Below, piece by piece: positions 49,078-57,323 of a stretch of 64,000 bases of DNA. Numbering within the stretch: the stretch's first letter is position 1; every line of letters begins with the position of its first letter. The notes beneath the pieces are model-generated. The model was not told the DNA's origin. It saw nothing but the letters and a program-made list of their open reading frames with translations, and ran no database searches. The translations under genes were made by a program, and so were the position numbers. The stretch comes from Streptomyces sp. 135 (lineage in GTDB: Bacteria > Actinomycetota > Actinomycetes > Streptomycetales > Streptomycetaceae): assembly GCF_020026305.1 (NCBI RefSeq), contig NZ_CP075691.1, positions 1,054,001 through 1,118,000 on the forward strand, in the 5' to 3' direction.

Positions 49078-50481
49078 TCACGCGGCGACCTTCTCGGCGT
49101 CCGCGGAAGCGGTGATCCCCTTGGTGGAGGCGATCACGTTCTTCAGCTTCTTGGAGAGCGCCTCATAGAACATGCTGAGCGGAAACTCGTCCGGAAGCAC
49201 CTCGTCGACGAGCTTGCGCGGCGGCAGCGCGGTGTCCAGGGCTTCCGGGCCCTTGGCCCAGCGCGATCCGGGGTGCGGGGCGAGGTAGGTGGACACCAGG
49301 TCGTAGGCGGCGAACCAGTGGACCAGCTTCGGGCGGTCGATGCCGGCCCGGTAGAGCTCCTCGATCTCGCCGCACAGCTGGTTGGTGACCTGCGGCGCGC
49401 GCTCCCAGTCGATCGTGAGCTTGTTGTCGGTCCAGCGGACCACGTCGTGCTTGTGGAGGTAGGCGAAGAGGAGCTGGCCGCCGAGCCCGTCGTAGTTGCG
49501 CGTGCGGTCCCCCGTGACGGGGAAGCGGAACATGCGGTCGAAGAGGACGGCGTACTGCACGTCGCGGCCGTGCCGGTTGCCCTCGGCCTCCAGCTTCACG
49601 GCCTCCTTGAAGGCGGTGAGGTCACAGCGCAGCTCTTCGAGGCCGTACATCCAGAACGGCTGGCGCTGCTTGATCATGAAGGGGTCGAACGGCAGGTCAC
49701 CGTGGCTGTGGGTGCGGTCGTGGACCATGTCCCACAGGACGAACGCCTGCTGGCAGCGGTCCTGGTCGCCGACCATCTCGCGGATGTCGTCGGGCAGTTC
49801 GAGCCCGAGGATGTCCACGGCGGCCTCGGTGACACGCCGGAAGCGGGCCGCCTCGCGGTCGCAGAAGATGCCGCCCCAGGAGAAGCGCTCGGGGGCCTCG
49901 CGCACGGCGATCGTCTCGGGGAAGAGCACGGCCGAGTTGGTGTCGTACCCGGCGGTGAAGTCCTCGAAGGTGATGCCGCAGAACAGCGGGTTGTCGTAGC
50001 GGGTGCGCTCCAGCTCGGCCAGCCACTCGGGCCAGACCATGCGCAGTACGACCGCTTCGAGGTTGCGGTCGGGGTTGCCGTTCTGCGTGTACATCGGGAA
50101 GACGACCAGGTGCTGGAGGCCGTCCCGGCGGTCCGCCGCGGGCTGGAAGGCGAGCAGCGAGTCCAGGAAGTCGGGCACCTGGAAGCCGTCGTCCGCCCAG
50201 CGGCGCAGGTCCGCGACGAGGGCGCGGTGGTACGCGGCGTCGTGCGGCAGCAGCGGGGCGAGCTCCTCGACCGCCGAGATCACACGGTCCACGGTGAGTT
50301 CGGCCACGGCCTTCGCCGGGGCGCCCTCCGCCGCGAAGTCGATGGAACCGTCCTTCGACTGCCAGGGCCTGATCTCTTCCACGGCCTCCTTGAGCACCGG
50401 CCACGCCGGGTGGTCCACCACCCGCTCCGCAACGGACGGAACCGTACCCTCCGTACCCGCCTGCACAAGAATTTCCGTCAT
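49078..50481 (-). CDS. DUF6421 family protein
   Basis: A 467-residue protein without a characterised function. It has no signal peptide or membrane segment. Notable conserved-looking segments are VVFPMYTQNGNPDRNLEAVV, LFCGITFEDFTAGYDTNSAV, LWDMVHDRTHSHGDLPFDPFM (a His/Asp-rich potential metal site) and LGGQLLFAYLHKHDVVRW. ATG 50481 follows GGAAGGTGGGA. It heads a tight operon with an SDR and a threonine aldolase-like enzyme. A 43-bp inverted repeat (50497-50539) lies in the probable 5' leader. The His-rich motif and operon suggest an enzyme acting on a metabolite shared with its partners (inference). Confidence 0.8.
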   Translation of the reverse strand: MTEILVQAGTEGTVPSVAERVVDHPAWPVLKEAVEEIRPWQSKDGSIDFAAEGAPAKAVAELTVDRVISAVEELAPLLPHDAAYHRALVADLRRWADDGFQVPDFLDSLLAFQPAADRRDGLQHLVVFPMYTQNGNPDRNLEAVVLRMVWPEWLAELERTRYDNPLFCGITFEDFTAGYDTNSAVLFPETIAVREAPERFSWGGIFCDREAARFRRVTEAAVDILGLELPDDIREMVGDQDRCQQAFVLWDMVHDRTHSHGDLPFDPFMIKQRQPFWMYGLEELRCDLTAFKEAVKLEAEGNRHGRDVQYAVLFDRMFRFPVTGDRTRNYDGLGGQLLFAYLHKHDVVRWTDNKLTIDWERAPQVTNQLCGEIEELYRAGIDRPKLVHWFAAYDLVSTYLAPHPGSRWAKGPEALDTALPPRKLVDEVLPDEFPLSMFYEALSKKLKNVIASTKGITASADAEKVAA

Positions 50482-50496
50482 GTCCCACCTTCCACG

Positions 50497-50539
50497 GGAG
50501 AACCTCGCGTATGGACACCGTATGCGTGCAAGGTTCTCC
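50497..50539. promoter_or_regulatory. Inverted repeat in the leader of the DUF6421 operon
   Basis: GGAGAACCT and AGGTTCTCC form perfect 9-bp arms around a 25-base centre that itself repeats GTATG twice. It ends 16 bp upstream of the start codon. It could be an RNA hairpin near the ribosome site or a wide operator. Confidence 0.5.
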
Positions 50540-50562
50540 GCGACAAGGGGAGCCTCCGGAAA

Positions 50563-51627
50563 TTATCCTGCGGTACCCCCTCTTTCACCGCTGTTTTTCC
50601 TGCCCTTCACGGTTGCGGCGATCGCTTCTGCCACGCCGGTCAGCGCTTCGTCCGCGTCGGCGAGCTGGGCGGGGAAGCCGAGGAAGCCGTGGAACATCCC
50701 CGGCCAGTGACGGCCCGTCACGGGTACGCCTGCCGCGCGCAGCCGCCGCGCGTAGGCGAGACCCTCGTCACGGAGGGGGTCGCAGCCCGCGGTGACGAGG
50801 TACGCGGGCGGCAGGCCGGTGAGGTCGGCGGCTCGCAGCGGTGAGGCGAGGGGGTGGGTGCCGTCGCCGTCCGGGCCGAGGTACTGCTGCCAGAACCAGC
50901 GCATGTGCGCGGCGGTCAGGAAGCAGCCGGTGGCGTTCTCACGGTAGGACGCGGTGTTCTGTGCGGCGTCGAGCACGGGGTAGAGGAGCACTTGCAGGGC
51001 GATGTCCGGGCCGCCCGCCTCGCGGGCCTTGAGCGCCACGGCCGTGGCGAGCCCTCCGCCGCTGCTGTCCCCCGCGGTGACCAGCGCGCCGGGGTCCCCG
51101 CCGAGCGCGTGGATCTCGGCGGCGGCCCAGCGCAGCGCCGCGTACGCGTCGTCGACGGCTGCGGGGAAGCGGTGCTCGGGGGCGAGGCGGTACCCGACGG
51201 AGACGACCACGGCGCCGGCTCTCGCGGCCAGCCCGCGGGCCGTGGTGTCGTGGCTGTCGAGGCCGCAGAGGGTGTAGCCGCCGCCGTGGAAGAAGAGGAC
51301 GGTGGGGCGGGGGTGAGGGTGCCAGCTCTGCCCCTCACCCTCACTCCTGGCGGGGGCCGTCTCCCGGTGCACCGGGTCATACACGCGTACGGGAATCTCC
51401 GACGCACCGGAAGCCGCCGGTGGCCCCGGGATCGTGCGGTCCACCACGGCCCCCACGGCGGGGAGCCGCTTCGGGGAGCCGGGTGCGGCGGTCGCGAGGA
51501 TGTGACGGGCCTCGGCGGCGTCGGTGACGGCACCGCCGAGGTCGGGGAAGGCGGCACTGAGGACGGCCACCAAGGGGCGCGCGGCGGGGCTCAGGCGGGA
51601 GGAGGCCGACGGCTCGACCGGCGTCAC
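50563..51627 (-). CDS. Alpha/beta hydrolase (HSL/esterase family)
   Basis: A 354-residue hydrolase of the hormone-sensitive-lipase type. Oxyanion motif FFHGGGYTLCGLD, nucleophile elbow GDSSGGGLA, catalytic Asp in VTAGCDPLRDEG and His in WPGMFHGF. It would hydrolyse short-chain esters or lactones in the cytoplasm. The start GTG 51627 lies inside the fifth copy of a 47-bp repeat; the frame is open to 51948 through the repeats, but that part is repeat-derived. It follows the luciferase-like monooxygenase gene on the same strand. The ancestral stop/start overlap between the two appears to have been split by repeat expansion. Confidence 0.88.
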   Translation of the reverse strand: MTPVEPSASSRLSPAARPLVAVLSAAFPDLGGAVTDAAEARHILATAAPGSPKRLPAVGAVVDRTIPGPPAASGASEIPVRVYDPVHRETAPARSEGEGQSWHPHPRPTVLFFHGGGYTLCGLDSHDTTARGLAARAGAVVVSVGYRLAPEHRFPAAVDDAYAALRWAAAEIHALGGDPGALVTAGDSSGGGLATAVALKAREAGGPDIALQVLLYPVLDAAQNTASYRENATGCFLTAAHMRWFWQQYLGPDGDGTHPLASPLRAADLTGLPPAYLVTAGCDPLRDEGLAYARRLRAAGVPVTGRHWPGMFHGFLGFPAQLADADEALTGVAEAIAATVKGRKNSGERGGTAG

Positions 51628-52117
51628 GGCGCCGCTGCTTCCTGGGCACGGGAATGCGGGGTGCCCATCTGGATGAGGGCGGCCACCAAGGGGCGCGCGG
51701 CGCAGCCCGGGCGGGAGACGGCAGCGCAGGCTGGGTCGAGCGGCGTCACGAGGTCGCCCCTTCCTGGGCACGGGAATGCGGGGTGCCCATCCGGCGTCAC
51801 GAGGTCGCCCCTCCCCGGGCGCGGAAATGCGGGATGACTGCCGGTGCCTGTGGCGCAGGGCGCCGGTGGGTCCACCGGCGTCACGGCGCTGCCGCTTCCT
51901 GGGCGCGGAAGTGCGGGATGACCTTCCCGGCCCGTTTCCCGCCCCCACTGCCGCAGCGTCTCACCAGGCACGCCGCCCGGGGCACGGTGCCCACCCGGAT
52001 GAGGACAGCCACCAACGGGCGCGGCAAAGCCCACGCCCGTGGCTGCGGCGCAGGGCGCCGGTGGGACTACCGGCGTCACGATGCCGCCCCTCCCCCGGCG
52101 CGGAAATGCGGGATGAC
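51619..52117. repeat. Five degenerate copies of a 47-bp repeat at a gene junction
   Basis: Copies lie at 51619-51665, 51741-51787, 51792-51838, 51876-51922 and 52071-52117, all exactly 47 bp, each beginning CGGCGTCACG. The last supplies the stop codon of the monooxygenase gene and the first the GTG start of the hydrolase gene: both come from the same GTGA of the unit. Stretches between copies repeat fragments of both flanking genes. The 448-bp stretch 51628-52075 holds nothing else. Confidence 0.85.
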
Positions 52118-53212
52118 CCTCTCGCCCCACTGCCGCAGCGTCTCCAGGCACGCCTCCTGCGGGACCGTGCCCATCTGGATGAGGCACATGATCTCGTCGG
52201 CCCCGGCGTCGCGCAGCCGCTCGACGTAGGCGATGGCGTCGTCCGCGGTGCCGTACGCGTGGTCGGCGTTGAACGTGGCGGTCGAGGTCGGACGTACCGG
52301 AATGTTGTGTTCGTGGAGGCGCGCGACGACCTGCTCGGCGGCCTCGCGCATCCGGGCCGCCTCGTCGACGCCCTCGACGACCGCCTCGTCGGGGACGCCC
52401 GTGCCGCCGTACCAGTGCCCGATGGACTGGGCGAAGAACCGCTGACCCCGGATGCCGACGCGGCGCGCCGTCTCCCGGTCGTCGAGCACGATCGTCGGGC
52501 AGAGCACGGAGAAGTGGTCGTTGACGACGCTCGACACCAGGCGCGCGCCGGTGCGGGCCTCGATCGCGGCGTCGTACGCCTGACGCATCCCGGCGATCGC
52601 CCCGGGCCCCGCGAAGCCCATCACCAACGCCCCGATGCCGAGTTCGGCGGCCTGGGTCAGCGTCTCCGTCCTGCTGCACGCGAGGAAGAGCGGCGGATGC
52701 GGGGTCTGCTTCGGGCGCGGCAGGATCGGATGCGGACCGATGTCGAGAAGCTCCCCGTGGTGCTCCAGCTCGTCCTTCTCCCAGGCCTTGCCGATGATGC
52801 GCAGGGCCTCCTCGACCTCCTGGGCCGTGCGTTCCTTGTCGACGCCGCACAGCGAGGTCTCCTGCTCGGTACCGCCCCGCCCGGCCCCCAGGTCGAGCCG
52901 GCCGCCGGAGAGCAGGTCCAGCATCGCGGCGCGCTCGGCGACCCGTGCCGGATGGTTGAAGTTGAACGGCATGCAGACCACGCCGTGCCCGATCCTGATC
53001 GTGCTGGTGCGCGCGGCGACCCAGGTCAGGAAGATCTCCGGGGCGCTCATGTGCGCGTACCACTTGAGGGAGTGGTGTTCGACCGCCCAGACGCGGTCGA
53101 ACCCCATCTCCTCGGCGAGCAGGGCCTGCTCGACGCTGTCGCGGATGACCTGGTGCTCGCGCTCGACGGTCGGGTCGGCGAGCTGCGCCTCGAAGATGAC
53201 GGAGAACTTCAC
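52076..53212 (-). CDS. LLM-class flavin-dependent oxidoreductase
   Basis: A 378-residue luciferase-like monooxygenase. Characteristic segments: LLAEEMGFDRVWAVEHHSL, RIGHGVVCMPFNFNHPARVAERAAMLDLLSGGRLDLGAGRGG, then LGIGALVMGFAGPGAI and ADEIMCLIQMG near the C-terminus. It should use reduced FMN or F420 (not distinguishable here) to oxidise an organic substrate. The start is GTG 53212 with GGAGG four bases upstream; the open frame extends to 53275. The C-terminal residues RVIPHFRAGGGAAS are encoded by the first copy of the 47-bp repeat. It forms an operon with the hydrolase downstream. Confidence 0.92.
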   Translation of the reverse strand: MKFSVIFEAQLADPTVEREHQVIRDSVEQALLAEEMGFDRVWAVEHHSLKWYAHMSAPEIFLTWVAARTSTIRIGHGVVCMPFNFNHPARVAERAAMLDLLSGGRLDLGAGRGGTEQETSLCGVDKERTAQEVEEALRIIGKAWEKDELEHHGELLDIGPHPILPRPKQTPHPPLFLACSRTETLTQAAELGIGALVMGFAGPGAIAGMRQAYDAAIEARTGARLVSSVVNDHFSVLCPTIVLDDRETARRVGIRGQRFFAQSIGHWYGGTGVPDEAVVEGVDEAARMREAAEQVVARLHEHNIPVRPTSTATFNADHAYGTADDAIAYVERLRDAGADEIMCLIQMGTVPQEACLETLRQWGERVIPHFRAGGGAAS

Positions 53213-53403
53213 GTGCCCTCCAGGGAGTCGTGCCGCTGCGGCATGGCCCGCGTCTCGGGCCCGCACTGCGAACACCCATCACTTCTGACAGCCATATGAC
53301 TAACCGTCAGATGCAGAAGTGGCAAGGCTTCGCGCAGGCTTTTCCCTGTGGGAGGGGCGGGCGGGGCGGCCGGGGCTCGCGTCGCGCTCCGGTCGGCCCC
53401 GGA

Positions 53404-53820
53404 TCAGCCGCGGGGCAGGTCCGCCCGGACGGTCTTGCCCTGGGGGCCCGTGCTCACGTGGACCGCGAGGGCGAGGCTGTGTACCATCGGCCAGCCGAAG
53501 CCGCCGGTGCCTCCCGCCAGATCCGGCGTCCGCTCGCGCGGCGGCCGGGGGTCGGCGTCGGTGACGGCGACCGTGATGGCGTCCCGACGCGCCACCAGAC
53601 GCAGCGAGCAGGAGTCGCCGTGTGCGTGGCGTACGGAATTGGTGACGAGTTCGGACACGGTGAGTTCGACGCTCGCGGCCGCCTGTTCATCCAGGGCGGG
53701 ACTGAGTCCGTTCAGGAAGGCACGGGCGAACTCCCGGGCCTGTGGGACGACTTCCGGCCTTTTGTCGAAGACTGTTCGGTCCAAGGGTTTGACACTGTGC
53801 CGCGAATGATGCGTCCTCAT
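53404..53820 (-). CDS. RsbW-like ATP-binding anti-sigma factor
   Basis: A 138-residue GHKL ATPase domain. N-box SVELTVSELVTNSVRHAHG, G1-type VTDADPRPPRER and a glycine-rich lid GGFGWPMVHSLA are intact. ATG 53820 follows GAGGAGGGG. It is divergent from a SigB/SigF-type sigma factor 221 bp away, the natural partner. Two 20-bp tandem repeats (53833-53872) precede it immediately. STAS antagonists able to free the sigma factor are encoded at 57719 and 30410. Confidence 0.9.
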   Translation of the reverse strand: MRTHHSRHSVKPLDRTVFDKRPEVVPQAREFARAFLNGLSPALDEQAAASVELTVSELVTNSVRHAHGDSCSLRLVARRDAITVAVTDADPRPPRERTPDLAGGTGGFGWPMVHSLALAVHVSTGPQGKTVRADLPRG

Positions 53821-53832
53821 ACGCCCCTCCTC

Positions 53833-53872
53833 GATCAGGGGTGGACTGTACGGATCAGGGGTGGTCTGTACG
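53833..53872. repeat. Two tandem 20-bp direct repeats
   Basis: GATCAGGGGTGGnCTGTACG occurs twice back to back, differing at one base. The 20-bp period (about two helical turns) and the position 13 bp from the anti-sigma start suggest cooperative protein binding. Alternatively it is a recent local duplication that includes the ribosome-site region. Confidence 0.7.
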
Positions 53873-54041
53873 AAAGGCTCTCTTGCCCCCGAACCCGACG
53901 TCTTAACGTCCTCCCGCCGAGCCGTGTGGCCAGCGTCACGGAACATCCTTATGTCGGGACGGACATGAAGTATTTGAGGAGGGGTAGTCGCGGCTCACCG
54001 GCCCACAGGGGACGAGGGGGCCGGTGGACAGGGAGGTAGAC

Positions 54042-54887
54042 ATGACGATGGCCACTGGAACCCAGACGGACACCGGCATCAGGGAACTGCCGGAGGTGGT
54101 GGATCCGCAGGCGGTGACGCCCAAGGACTCCCGTGCCTTGTCCCAGTTGTTCTTCGATCAGCTCGCGGTATTGGAGGAGGGCACGGCCCAATACCAGTAC
54201 GTGCGCAACACCCTGATCGAATTGAACATGTCGCTCGTGCGTTACGCGGCAGGCCGTTTCCGCAACCGCGGCGACGAGATGGAGGACATCGTCCAGGTCG
54301 GTATGATCGGCCTGATCAAGGCCATCGACCGGTTCGAGCTCTCCCGCGAGGTGCAATTCGCGACGTTCGCGGTGCCCTATATCGTCGGTGAGATCAAGCG
54401 TTTCTTCCGTGACACGTCCTGGGCGGTCCATGTGCCGCGCCGCCTCCAGGAGGCCCGGGTCGAGCTCGCCAAGGCCACCGAGGAACTCAGCAGCCGGCTC
54501 GGCCGCTCCCCCACGGTGGACGAGCTGGCCGCGCTGATGAATCTGACTCCCGAGGAAGTCATCGAGGCCCGGCTGGCCTCCAACGGCTACAACTCCTCCT
54601 CCCTCGACGCCGTCCTGCACGGCGACCCCACCGATGAGACGCCCCTGGCCGACTTCATCGGCGAGGAGGACCCCTCCCTGGAACTCGTCGAGGACTTCCA
54701 TTCGCTCGCTCCCCTGATCGCCGAGCTCCCCGAGCGTGACCGGGAGATCCTGCATCTGCGCTTCGTGGAGGAGCTGACCCAGTCGCAGATCGGCGAGCGT
54801 CTCGGCGTGTCCCAGATGCAGGTCTCCCGCCTGCTCTCCCGCACCCTGGCGACCCTGCGCAAGGGGATGGTCCCCGCCGGCGCCTGA
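54042..54887 (+). CDS. RNA polymerase sigma factor, SigB/SigF/SigG family
   Basis: A 281-residue group-3 sigma factor. Region 2 has LIELNMSLVRYAAGRFRNRGDEMEDIVQVGMIGLIKAIDRFE and FATFAVPYIVGEIKRFFRD; region 3 SSRLGRSPTVDELAALMNLTPEEV; region 4 LPERDREILHLRFVEELTQSQIGERLGVSQMQVSRLLSR. ATG 54042 (or ATG 54048) follows GGGAGG. Such factors direct stress, osmotic or sporulation genes from GNNT...GGGTAY promoters and are held by RsbW-like partners, here probably the divergent gene. A strong terminator lies at 55046-55082. Confidence 0.95.
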   Translation: MTMATGTQTDTGIRELPEVVDPQAVTPKDSRALSQLFFDQLAVLEEGTAQYQYVRNTLIELNMSLVRYAAGRFRNRGDEMEDIVQVGMIGLIKAIDRFELSREVQFATFAVPYIVGEIKRFFRDTSWAVHVPRRLQEARVELAKATEELSSRLGRSPTVDELAALMNLTPEEVIEARLASNGYNSSSLDAVLHGDPTDETPLADFIGEEDPSLELVEDFHSLAPLIAELPERDREILHLRFVEELTQSQIGERLGVSQMQVSRLLSRTLATLRKGMVPAGA

Positions 54888-55045
54888 CGGCCGCGCGTCA
54901 GCGGCACGCGTACGTCGGCCGGCATCCCGCGCGCCACAGGTCGTCCCCTGCCTGGCGCCGCTCAGCAGACGGCGCCGTCCCACTCACGTACGAGAGCCGA
55001 CTGACCGCCGCGGGCATCGACCCGGCGGCGACGCAGCCGCGCACC
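54888..55045. other. Region after the sigma factor gene
   Basis: 158 bp between the sigma gene stop and the terminator. I see no coding frame and no clear site. The terminator's 161-bp distance leaves room for a 3' UTR. Together with 55083-55227 it makes a 340-bp non-coding gap. Confidence 0.4.
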
Positions 55046-55082
55046 GGAAGGGCCCCGGAGCTTCAAGCTCCGGGGCCCTTCC
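55046..55082. terminator. Strong bidirectional terminator
   Basis: GGAAGGGCCCCGGAGCTT and its exact complement form an 18-bp perfect stem with a minimal loop. T-rich sequence (TTGT) follows. It lies between the convergent sigma and nitrobindin genes. Confidence 0.85.
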
Positions 55083-55227
55083 TTGTACGTACATCCGTAC
55101 GTGCCGTCAGGCCGCGGTCACGCGTCGGCCGGGGATCTCCGCGTCGGTGGCGAAGGGCACCGGACCCGGCATCGACCCCGCGGCGCGGCCCGACGCCGCC
55201 CCCGCCCAGCTGGACGCGGCGGAGCCG

Positions 55228-55770
55228 TCACCCTTCGCGGTGCAAGAGCGCCGAGAGGTGGTGCCGCAGTGGCTGGCCCACGGCCGCGAGGTCGTGGACG
55301 AAGGTGAGGGTGCCGGGGTCGGTGAGGGTGTAGCGGCGGCGGGTGGCGTCGACCTTCTTCGCGGTGGGCGCGAGGGCCACCTCATGGGTGGAGAGGTCCA
55401 CCGTGTCGCCGTCCGCGTGGCCGACCGCGATCTCCGCGATGCCGGTGGGCTGGGTGATCAGCGCCTCCACCCGGCCGTCGGCCTGGAGCCGCCACCAGCC
55501 GCTCTCGCGGGCCGATGGCCGCAGCGGCCGGCCGTCGGCGTCGACCAGCCAGGCCCGGGCATCGTAGTGAAGGAAGGGGCGGCCGTCGTGGCTGAAGGTG
55601 ACCTCCTGCGCGTACGCGAAGTCCGCCTCGAGCGTCGGATATTCGCCTCGGCCCCGGCCGTGCCAGGTGCCGAGGAGGCCGAGCACGGGCGTGAGCAGCG
55701 CGTGCGGGGCGGGCGCCTCGTCCGGGCGGTGGGCGTCGGGGTAGGGGTGCTGCGGTGCGGGGTCGGACAC
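55228..55770 (-). CDS. Nitrobindin-like heme-binding beta-barrel (FABP) family protein
   Basis: A 180-residue protein of the FABP-like/nitrobindin family. The opening [29 protein letters not shown] contains the GxWxGxG motif. Barrel strands follow ([45 protein letters not shown]), and the C-terminal [19 protein letters not shown] includes a conserved His that ligates heme in characterised members. ATP and membrane motifs are absent. GTG 55770 is chosen, with AGGAG eight bases upstream; the frame also extends to 55860. It may scavenge nitric oxide or peroxynitrite, consistent with stress genes around it. Confidence 0.88.
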   Translation of the reverse strand: MSDPAPQHPYPDAHRPDEAPAPHALLTPVLGLLGTWHGRGRGEYPTLEADFAYAQEVTFSHDGRPFLHYDARAWLVDADGRPLRPSARESGWWRLQADGRVEALITQPTGIAEIAVGHADGDTVDLSTHEVALAPTAKKVDATRRRYTLTDPGTLTFVHDLAAVGQPLRHHLSALLHREG

Positions 55771-55873
55771 GGTGCGTGCTCCTGAGCTCGGGTCGGCTGC
55801 CGGGTAGGTTGGGCCGTAGGTTGCGGCCGTCCACTTCGCGCTACCGCCGACCGGCGGCACAGAGGATCGACCG

Positions 55874-56551
55874 TTGCCGCACTCGGCTCGGAACTACGTG
55901 GGCCTGCGGCGCGCGCGTTTTCCGGCATCGCGCCGGGCCCTGACCCATCTGGTGACCGAGGCGGGCATCCGGCAGTTCCTGGACGTCGGGACGGGCCTGC
56001 CGACCGTGGACAACACCCACGAGGTGGCCCAGCGGCTCGCCCCCGAGAGCAGGATCGTCTACGTCGACCACGACCCGATGGTCCTCGCGCACGCCCGGGC
56101 CCTGCTCACCTCCACCCCTGAGGGCGCGACCGCCTACGTCGACGCCGATCTGGCCGACCCCGACCGCATCCTGGCCTCGGCCGCCGCGACGCTGGACCTC
56201 ACCCGGCCCACCGCCCTGATCCTCAGCAACATCCTGGGCCACGTCGCCGACCATGCCCTGGCGCGCTCCGTCGTCACCCACCTGATGGGAGCGCTGCCCG
56301 CCGGGAGCTACCTCTGCCTCAACGACGGTTCGCGGGGCGTCGACGCGGCGTACGAAGTCGCCCAGGACGCCTACAACGCGTCCGGCGCGGTCCCCTACTA
56401 CCTGCGCCCCGTCGACGAGATCACGGCGTTCTTCGACGGCCTCGAACTCCTGGACCCCGGAGTCGTACCGGTCACGCTATGGCGGCCGGAGGCGGACTCC
56501 TCCGCCCCGGAGCCGATCGGCGAGCACGGCGGTCTCGCCCGCAAGCCCTGA
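55874..56551 (+). CDS. SAM-dependent methyltransferase (DUF574-type), 5'-truncated
   Basis: A 225-codon open frame beginning with a TTG at 55874. It matches the Streptomyces SAM methyltransferase family from the [26 protein letters not shown] motif onward, with [16 protein letters not shown] and [10 protein letters not shown]. Family members normally have about 55 more N-terminal residues, including the YDY-x-LGGKDN motif, which is absent in all three upstream frames that I could read. The upstream 100 bp has no coding sequence. It may be a remnant, or start from the weak TTG as a shorter protein; the SAM-binding residues are intact. Confidence 0.7.
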   Translation: MPHSARNYVGLRRARFPASRRALTHLVTEAGIRQFLDVGTGLPTVDNTHEVAQRLAPESRIVYVDHDPMVLAHARALLTSTPEGATAYVDADLADPDRILASAAATLDLTRPTALILSNILGHVADHALARSVVTHLMGALPAGSYLCLNDGSRGVDAAYEVAQDAYNASGAVPYYLRPVDEITAFFDGLELLDPGVVPVTLWRPEADSSAPEPIGEHGGLARKP

Positions 56552-56695
56552 CCGGTCCCCGGCGGTGGGCCGCGGGAGTGACACACGCGACGGCCGGGGC
56601 GCCGGAACTCCTGCCGGTGGAGGGAGCGCGCTACCTATCGGTACGGGGTACACGACGCAACGAGCCCCACTGTCCAGCCGAGAAGGAGCACTGTC

Positions 56696-57205
56696 ATGGC
56701 GGCCAAGACGAACGAGGCGACGTCGGGGGACGTCGTGGAGCTGATCCTCGACGACCACCGGCGGATGGAGGACCTCTTCCGCGAGATGCGCAGCGTGGAG
56801 GGCGACCGGGCGGCGGCCCTGCGTGAGTTCTCCGGCCTGCTCATCGCGCACGCGCTCGCCGAGGAGGCCGAGGTCTACCCCGCGCTCAAGCGCTACCGGG
56901 ACATCGAGAACGACGAGGTGGAGCACGGCGTCGAGGAGCACGAGGAGGGCAACAAGGCGCTCCTGGCGCTGCTTGAGGTCGACGAGGTCGGCTCCGACGA
57001 CTGGGACGAGAAGCTGGAGGAGCTCGTCGAGGCGGTCACCCACCACGCCGACGAGGAGGAGCGGACGATCCTCAACGGCGCGCGGGAGAACGTCGCGATG
57101 GAGCGCCGCGAGGAGCTGGGCGCGGCCTTCACCAGGGAGCGCGCCAAGCAGCTGGAGGCGGACTGCGGAAACGTCGACAACGTCCGTCGCGTCGTGAAGT
57201 CCTGA
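56696..57205 (+). CDS. Hemerythrin-like domain protein
   Basis: A 169-residue four-helix protein of the HHE/hemerythrin type. Iron-ligand candidates lie in ILDDHRRMEDLF, LLIAHALAEEAEVYP, EHGVEEHEEGN and VTHHADEEERTIL. It probably binds a di-iron centre and senses oxygen, nitric oxide or iron. ATG 56696 follows AAGGAG. A GGGTAC hexamer at 56646-56651 resembles a SigB-type -10 box, but no -35 is clear. The stop codon lies in the first of five tandem 15-bp repeats. Confidence 0.9.
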   Translation: MAAKTNEATSGDVVELILDDHRRMEDLFREMRSVEGDRAAALREFSGLLIAHALAEEAEVYPALKRYRDIENDEVEHGVEEHEEGNKALLALLEVDEVGSDDWDEKLEELVEAVTHHADEEERTILNGARENVAMERREELGAAFTRERAKQLEADCGNVDNVRRVVKS

Positions 57206-57267
57206 GTCGTGAAGTCCTGAGTCGTGAGGTCCTGAAGTCGTGAGGTCCTGAAGTCGTGAGGTGCTGA
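57191..57267. repeat. Five tandem 15/16-bp repeats at the end of the hemerythrin gene
   Basis: GTCGTGArGTCCTGA is repeated at 57191, 57206, 57221, 57237 and 57253 (the last with one change). The first copy contains the TGA stop of the hemerythrin gene. Each unit carries its own TGA in the same frame context, so slippage would usually not lengthen the protein. Confidence 0.8.
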
Positions 57268-57323
57268 TCAGGAAGCCGCGGGCGTCCCCCGCGCGGCGCC
57301 CGGAAAGGCCCGCCCCGGCCGGT

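Noticed and set aside
51619..52117. CRISPR array
   Set aside because: There are five 47-bp copies with irregular gaps (4 to 148 bp) that hold fragments of flanking genes, not uniform spacers. No cas genes are present.
55083..55227. C-terminal fragment of another leftward gene (ending PGRRVTAA)
   Set aside because: The frame is short, has no start, motif or family similarity, and lies between a terminator and the nitrobindin stop.
57191..57267. CRISPR or mobile-element end
   Set aside because: The units are directly adjacent with no spacers, no transposase and no terminal inverted repeats.
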